Source of the DNA: Verrucomicrobiota bacterium | Lineage (GTDB): Bacteria; Verrucomicrobiota; Verrucomicrobiia; Verrucomicrobiales; Akkermansiaceae | Length of the DNA: 8,785 bases | NCBI GenBank assembly: GCA_009885905.1 | Contig: VFJU01000268.1 | Location: forward strand, 1-8,785 | Reading direction: 5' to 3' | Shown here: in pieces, positions 1-5,800 of the stretch | Layout: each line of letters opens with the position of its first letter | Position numbering within the stretch: the first letter of the stretch is position 1 | Notes under the pieces: generated by a model | The model's database searches: none | Told to the model about the DNA's origin: nothing | Seen by the model: only the letters and a program-made list of their open reading frames with translations | Translations under genes and position numbers: made by a program

Positions 1-2
1 CC

Positions 3-530
3 ATCACCCTCGCGGCGGCAGGAGATGCTATCATACTAACAGGTTCGGCCACTTTTGCTGGAGCCAGCGTGACGGGCACAGGCGGTGGGTTTTTCCGCTT
101 CGGCCTGTTTGATGTGAACGGTAAGACTGACACGAATGGATGGCTCGGATACTTTGCTTTTAGCACAGGATCCACCAGCACCGGAACGATTTACGAACGA
201 ACAACTGGCAACACTGGGGCATTCGCGAGTTCCACCGGCGCTAGCACCGCGGTGTCCAGCGCTGCGAACATGGGAACGGGAGTCGTACTCACAAATACCC
301 AGTATAATTTTACCGTTAGCATCACGCGCAATGCTACAGGGGCATTGGTGACCACCACCTCGCTCAAACGCAATTCCGATGGTGTCGACTTTGCCAGCAT
401 GACATTTACGGACACAACTCCGCTGAGCTATGTCTTCAATCGCGTCGGCTTTCAGAATACGTCTGATACGAATGCTGACCAGATTCTAATGAGTAATGTA
501 GATGTGGCCTTTACCGGTTCCGGAACCTTG
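3..530 (+). other. LamG/concanavalin-like N-terminal domain (partial)
   Basis: This part of the sulfatase gene encodes Gly/Thr/Ser-rich alternating beta strands with no cysteine. The phrases 'FRFGLFDVNG', 'WLGYFAF' and 'ADQILMSNVDVAF' fit a jelly-roll sandwich of the kind used for carbohydrate binding in exported bacterial proteins. The assignment rests on strand pattern and those phrases only. The left boundary is cut by the window edge. Confidence 0.5.
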
Positions 531-2810
531 TCCGCACCCACCGTCTCAAACTCGGCAACCGTGGGATCCACCGCCGGAACCGCGACGTTCAATGGTACGG
601 TTAGCAGCGATGGTGGATCCACCGTTTCCGCTCGAGGGTTCGTATATTCTATTACCTCGACCAACTCCGCCCCAACGATCGGAGGAACCGGCACAAACCA
701 AGTGGCAGACGCCTCAGGCGGAACCGGCGCATTCACCGCATCCATCACTGGTCTGACCAACTCCACCACCTATACGATGCGCGCCTACGCCACCAATAGC
801 ATCGGCACTTCCTACGGTACCGCATCCACCTTCACGACGGGTTCATCAACTCCGGCATCCGCACCCACCGTCTCAAACTCGGTGACTGTCGGAAGCACCG
901 CAGGGACAGCAACCTACAACGGCACAGTCAGCAGCGATGGTGGGGCCACTGTAAACGCTAGAGGGTTTGTATATTCCATCACCTCTACCAACTCGGCCCC
1001 AACGATCGGAGGGACAGGCGTCGCTACCGTTACGAACGCCTCAGGCGGAACCGGCACATTCACTGCATCCATCACAGGTTTAGCCACCTCGTCCAACTAT
1101 ACGATGCGCGCCTATGCCACCAACAGCGTCGGCACCTCCTACGGTACCGCATCCACTTTCACCACTGGGGCGGCAGTTTCATCTTCAACTTTTGCGATCA
1201 CCGAATTCCAGCTTGGACCAGGATTTGAGCCCGTGGGCGTCGGGCCCACCTTGCGCTGGAACGCAACCAGCGGTCGCTCGTATGCGGTTGAAGGATCGAC
1301 CGATCTCGTTTCCTGGAAGCGAATCGGCGCGCCCGTTCTTTCATCAAATAGCAACGGCACTTTGCGCATCGGACCCATCGGAGCCATGCCAAATTTCTTT
1401 CGCATCCGCGACCGCGTCAGTGCGCCAGACCCCCTGCCCGCTCCCACCCGTCCGAACGTACTATTCATCGCCGTGGACGACCTGCGACCAGAGATCGCAG
1501 CGCTAGGTGCCACCTATATGAGCACACCAAACATGGACGCACTCGTGCAAAGCGGACGTGCATTCAAGCGACACTATGTACAATGCCCGACGTGCGGGGC
1601 CTCGCGCTTTGCGATGATGACTTCACGCCGCCCCACCAACGGAACCGCGGCGGGCAATGACGCATTCATCTCGCTTTACCCGGGCACAGGAACCACGCAA
1701 GCCCCGAATTCGATGCCCGAGGCCTTCCGAAATGCCGGCTACACGACCGAGTCGCTCGGAAAAGTCTCCCACTACCCGGGAGGCACCAGCGACAACGGCG
1801 TCCTGGAAATGCCAGGGGCTTGGGACCGCCAAAGCAGCCCCGCAGGCACCTGGGGCACCGCACGCGCAGCATTTTTCTCCTACGCAGGCGGCATTACCCG
1901 CACCATCGGGGTCTCCCTTCGCACCGAAATCGGGGTGAAATCCGATGGTACTTCGCTAGACGATACAGACTACGCCGATGGCTGGATCGCCAATGACGCC
2001 ATCGCCCGGCTTCAAAGCCTGAAGGACGCTGGCAAGCCATTCTTTTTCGCCGTCGGTTTCTTCAAACCCCACCTACCATTCAACGCTCCCAAAAAATACT
2101 GGGACCTCTACGACCGCAACGCCATCACCGTCCCATCGATGCAGTTGCCGACAAACGTCAACCTCGCCCTCACTTTCGCAGACAATGGCGAATTTCTTGG
2201 CAATTACGGCGGCACTAACACCATCAACGACGCAGAGGCTAGACTTTCCATCCATGGCTACCGAGCTTGCGTAAGTTACACCGACACCCAGATTGGCAAG
2301 GTTCTAGGCGCCCTTACCTCCCTCGGTCTCGACCAAAACACCATCGTCGTCCTTTGGGGTGATCACGGATGGGCCCTCGGCGAACTCGGAATCTGGGGTA
2401 AACACACGACACTGGAAGAATCCCTCAAAAGCCCGCTGGTGATCCGTGTCCCAGGAATTTCCCAACCCGGCGTCGCATCACAAGCATTCGTCGAAACCGT
2501 CGATATTTACCCGACGCTCGCGGATCTTTGTAACGTGCCAATCCCCGCTGTCGCGGGCCGCAGCTTCGCTCCAGCGCTCTTGAACCCCGCACTTCCCGCC
2601 AAGGTCACCGCCCTCAGCTATTGGAGCCGCAATAGCACCAGCGGCTACTCGCTGCGCACAGACCGCTACCGCCTCGTGCGTTGGGGAAATATTCCCTCGG
2701 CACCTGTCCAAGTGGATCTCTTCGATTACCTAACGGATCCAACCGGATCGCAAAGCGTCACCGCCAGTCAACCGCAGGTCGTGAGCGAGCTTTTGAAGTT
2801 GCTGCCATGA
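3..2810 (+). CDS. Secreted LamG-like/FN3-repeat protein with C-terminal sulfatase (5' partial)
   Basis: The reading frame is open from base 3 to a TGA at 2808-2810, giving 935 visible codons. The true start and any signal peptide lie off the left edge; the GTG at 69 sits inside a beta-rich domain and is not a credible start. Domains in order: a LamG/concanavalin-like sandwich (about 3-530, with 'FRFGLFDVNG'), two FN3-like repeats (531-1184), a small module typical of exported verrucomicrobial proteins (1188-1415), then a sulfatase (about 1449-2790) closest in style to iduronate-2-sulfatases. Sulfatase landmarks are metal-binding Asp-Asp (1476-1481), the formylglycine Cys (1593-1595), GKVSH with Lys and His (1761-1772), PHLPF (2067-2081), GDHGW with Asp-His (2361-2366) and GKH (2397-2405). 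All expected catalytic positions are present, so it is probably an active sulfate-ester hydrolase. Substrate is unknown. I am sure of the sulfatase fold and less sure of the subfamily. Confidence 0.93.
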   Translation: MTLAAAGDAIILTGSATFAGASVTGTGGGFFRFGLFDVNGKTDTNGWLGYFAFSTGSTSTGTIYERTTGNTGAFASSTGASTAVSSAANMGTGVVLTNTQYNFTVSITRNATGALVTTTSLKRNSDGVDFASMTFTDTTPLSYVFNRVGFQNTSDTNADQILMSNVDVAFTGSGTLSAPTVSNSATVGSTAGTATFNGTVSSDGGSTVSARGFVYSITSTNSAPTIGGTGTNQVADASGGTGAFTASITGLTNSTTYTMRAYATNSIGTSYGTASTFTTGSSTPASAPTVSNSVTVGSTAGTATYNGTVSSDGGATVNARGFVYSITSTNSAPTIGGTGVATVTNASGGTGTFTASITGLATSSNYTMRAYATNSVGTSYGTASTFTTGAAVSSSTFAITEFQLGPGFEPVGVGPTLRWNATSGRSYAVEGSTDLVSWKRIGAPVLSSNSNGTLRIGPIGAMPNFFRIRDRVSAPDPLPAPTRPNVLFIAVDDLRPEIAALGATYMSTPNMDALVQSGRAFKRHYVQCPTCGASRFAMMTSRRPTNGTAAGNDAFISLYPGTGTTQAPNSMPEAFRNAGYTTESLGKVSHYPGGTSDNGVLEMPGAWDRQSSPAGTWGTARAAFFSYAGGITRTIGVSLRTEIGVKSDGTSLDDTDYADGWIANDAIARLQSLKDAGKPFFFAVGFFKPHLPFNAPKKYWDLYDRNAITVPSMQLPTNVNLALTFADNGEFLGNYGGTNTINDAEARLSIHGYRACVSYTDTQIGKVLGALTSLGLDQNTIVVLWGDHGWALGELGIWGKHTTLEESLKSPLVIRVPGISQPGVASQAFVETVDIYPTLADLCNVPIPAVAGRSFAPALLNPALPAKVTALSYWSRNSTSGYSLRTDRYRLVRWGNIPSAPVQVDLFDYLTDPTGSQSVTASQPQVVSELLKLLP
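531..857 (+). repeat. FN3-like repeat, copy 1 of 2
   Basis: This is an in-frame 327-base (109-residue) unit that begins SAPTVSNS and ends in STFTTG plus a short linker. Its second half, with TGLTNSTTYTMRAYATN, has the classic fibronectin type III strand pattern. It is followed without a gap by copy 2. About 89 of the 104 residues before the linker are identical between the copies. The role is probably spacer or carbohydrate adhesion. Confidence 0.85.
858..1184 (+). repeat. FN3-like repeat, copy 2 of 2
   Basis: This is the second 327-base unit, in register with copy 1. The similarity is clear up to about 1169 (STFTTG), after which the linker diverges. Most nucleotide differences from copy 1 are synonymous, so the pair is not a fresh duplication. 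Protein differences cluster at two loops, one after GGTG and one around TGLATSSNY. Confidence 0.85.
1188..1415 (+). other. Verrucomicrobial 'TLRWNATSGRSY' beta module
   Basis: This roughly 76-residue module contains LRWNATSGRSYAVEGSTDLVSW and ends NFFRIRDR. From memory, similar segments are common near the C-termini of exported verrucomicrobial proteins. Here it sits in the middle, directly before the sulfatase, suggesting the sulfatase was appended to a protein that once ended here. The function is unknown. Confidence 0.55.
1593..1607 (+). other. Sulfatase formylglycine site, variant C-G-A-S-R
   Basis: The codons read Cys-Gly-Ala-Ser-Arg. In sulfatases this Cys is oxidised to formylglycine, the catalytic nucleophile. 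The usual core is C-x-P-x-R; Ala at the third place is an accepted variant of the wider (C/S)-x-(P/A)-x-R motif. The downstream context MMTSRRP also has Ser where most members have Gly (TGRRP). No maturation enzyme gene lies in this window. Confidence 0.85.
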
Positions 2811-2831
2811 CGTTGAATGAATTCTATCCGT
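2811..2831. other. 21-base gap between convergent genes
   Basis: This is the space between the plus-strand TGA (2808-2810) and the minus-strand TAA (2832-2834). It and the flanking 40 bases on each side contain a GAATTC palindrome but no GC-rich stem followed by a T run. I therefore see no intrinsic terminator for either gene. Transcription may read through or end by a factor-dependent mechanism. Confidence 0.7.
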
Positions 2832-5800
2832 TTAGGGAGTGATCTTCAATCGTGCAAAAGTCCTAGTTCCAGCGTTCGGGATTTTGACGCTAACATGATC
2901 CACGGTACTGGTGGAGATGATAGTGACTTGGTCATTGCCAGTGGCGGGAATGATGATCGACGTCCAACCGATAAGATCGCTGCCATATTCTACCGTTTGA
3001 TTGGTGGCAGGAGGTAATGAAAGACGATTTCGGTCATAGTTAAAAAACCAATTACCGCCAACTCGAGTCAGTTGAGGAAGGATAGACAGCGACGAGATCA
3101 ACGGTGAACCTGCCAATGCAAATTCGGTGATGTTAGGAATACCATCATGGTCCGGATCATCCAAAAAACCATCATTTACGCCCAGGGAGAGACCTTGGGA
3201 TGCTGCACTTGACCAAGACGAATAAGAAGAGACTGTATCAAATGTGACGCTCACAGTGTAGATTTGTACGCTCCCATTTTGTGCAGTCACCGTGTAAGTT
3301 TGGGGAGTGGTGAAATCTCGCATGCTTCCGGAAACCGGTGTGGCGGTGGCGTATGGTGATAAAGTAAATTCGGGTGATAGAGTGGTTAGGCTGACACCTG
3401 AGGCAACGGTTAGATTGATACTAGCACCCGAGATGACCGCTTGAGTTTGATTTGGCATTCCAAATGACAGGATTTGATTCGCTGAACTTAGCGATGGCAA
3501 AACCGACATCATCGCCTTGCCCATGCTATCGCCGATATTGTAATAGCTCTCCGCACTCCAATTCCAGTGATAGCCTTCATCACTTGAACCCAAGAGGGTG
3601 CCGTAGTCAAAAGGACGAGTATCCACGCTGGTAACGGTGCCCGCGAATTCTGGGTGCAGGGTTGCGTTGGCAACGTTCATTTGGGCTGCGATAATTTTCA
3701 GTGAGTTGCTGCTCGCATTAGCATTGGCCATGCCGGTGATGCCGATGGAAACTCGCATGTTTGGCACCTGAAACTCCGTGCGGAGGTCCTTGATTAAATT
3801 AGTTAGATTTGTTTCATAAACCGCAGTTTCCTGACCGAGGTCATTCCAACCTTGATGCCAGCCAAGGCCAACCAGTTCATATCCACCTTCATTGTAAGCA
3901 GGGAAAAAGGTTTTGAGGTTGTCGAGCACTTGGTGAACGCGTGCCACCATTCCGGTGTAGTAGGCACCCGTTGTCCCTCCCGAACTCGGTGGACGGAAGT
4001 CAGCAATTAGAGATTTACCCCCAAATGCATATTTGATTAGAAGCACCTGATCCGCGAGTTGGCTACCCGCAACGAGGCCAAACCCATACTCAGGTCCGAT
4101 CCTGCCTTGGGCACCATAGTCGCCAAAATCAGCGTCAAGATTTCCTCTACGGTTTTCTGCGTTACTTTCTCCCCAGTAGGAAACCCAAACATCGCTGCGA
4201 GTTTGCCAACCCGGATACCCATTGACTGGGTTAGAGGGATCTGAAAGATAGCTATACTTGTTAGGCTCGCGATTAACCATATTCCGCAAGCTACCAAGTC
4301 CACCAAAAATGCTCGTGCTGTTTGCGTTGCTTGGATCTCTGCCGGTTTCGACCCTGCCCTTACCAACCATGTTCGACTGGCCTGCCAGAATGAAGACCTT
4401 AAGTTTTCCATTACCCACCGGTGGATTGATCGTTTGGAACAACGTGGAGGTGGTGCTGCTTGGGGCATTATTCAAATCGCCTGCATAGCGCGCAGTGAGG
4501 GGACGCCATCCAATGCCAAGGCCAGAAATGGTCATGATTGCATGACCTGAAGAGTTCAATTCGGCTTTAAATACTTCTGCGATTCCGTCGTACAAAGTGA
4601 CGAATCCCGTCGGGTTAGCCCCAGTGACTTGTGCAGTAAATGTCACGCTTGCGCCGAAATTCGATGGATTAAACCCGCCAGTTCGGCTCAGGGTGGTAAT
4701 GGTCGGAGGGCGTGTCTCAATGACCGTTTGATCGATGGTCGTCGAGCTTGGTGGGTTCGAGCCGCTTCCCAGATAGAGCGCACTGAGGCGATGGGTTCCC
4801 CCTGCTAGGCGAACCGTTGCGATGCTTGCTTGAAACGAGCTGTTCAGTGTGGCAGTACCAATCACTGTGAGGCCATCGTAAAAAACTACACTTCCATTCG
4901 GTGAGTTTCCAGAGACTGTAGATGTTAGAATAGTAAGGAGACCGCTGTTTGAAATTACGAGAGATGTCGTCGTGGGTGTGGAGATCGAGCCGATGGTGAT
5001 GGTGCCAAGTCCGCTGAAGCGGGTATTGTCCTTGAAGGTCGCGATGGAGCTTGATGATCCATAGGTCCCATTGGCTTGTGGCGTCCCCGCATTGTAGGTA
5101 AGAGATGTGATCGACCGAGTGCCGATGAAATCGAGTTGAGCTTTGGCGCCGTTGCTGATGTCCAAGCTGCTATTGCCGAGAGCATTGGATCGGCTAAAAG
5201 CAAGTGTTCCAGCTTGGATACGGGTGGCCCCTGAATAGGAATTATTTCCGGAAAGAGTCCATGTTCCCGGGCCTGATTTGGTAATGCCAGTTGTGGTTTG
5301 GCCAGAATTGCCAAGCAGACTGTCACCAATGTTGCCCGCGATTTCACCGCGGCCTGGATTCGGACCCGTGAGTGAATTGGAAACTGAGTGAAGCGTGATC
5401 GTCTTGCGATTGTCTGTCGCGGCTGTTCCTGGAATTAAAATGTCGCCAGCAAACTTAAGCAATCCACTTTCCCCCCGTGCAGTGGTTGCGCCAGCAGCGG
5501 TCCCCGATTGAGTAATCGTTAGACCTCCAGTGGTTCCGACTAACTTGATCACCCGATCCGTCGTTTCACCGGGGCCAGTGTAGGTCAGCGTCGTCGCTGC
5601 AGACCCTGATCCGAAAGTAAGAGTGCCATTGGCGATTGAGTTTGGCGCGCCAAGGTCACTCGTGGTTGTTCCACCACTTACCCGATTCAGCGAGGTCACC
5701 GCCAAGGTACCTGTTTGGATGGAAAGCGGGCCTAAAAATCTATTAGATCCACTAAGAGTTAGAGAACTAATTCCAGATTTGGTGAGGCCGCCGGTTCCAC

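Noticed and set aside
69..71. GTG at 69 as the start of the sulfatase protein
   Set aside because: The frame is open to the left edge, the codons before 69 continue the same beta-strand pattern (ITLAAAGDAIILTGSATF), and no signal peptide follows the GTG.
1657..1938. 93-codon plus-strand frame inside the sulfatase
   Set aside because: It overlaps the catalytic domain in another frame and is Pro/Ala/Arg-rich, a shadow of GC-rich coding sequence.
2832..3240. C-terminal PEP-CTERM, LPxTG or autotransporter barrel in the giant protein
   Set aside because: The tail ends FARLKITP with no hydrophobic anchor, no LPxTG and no amphipathic strand series ending in an aromatic residue.
4037..4468. 143-codon minus-strand frame within the esterase region
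   Set aside because: It is an alternative frame of the same strand as the SASA domain. The main frame carries GQSNM and the other motifs; this one carries none.
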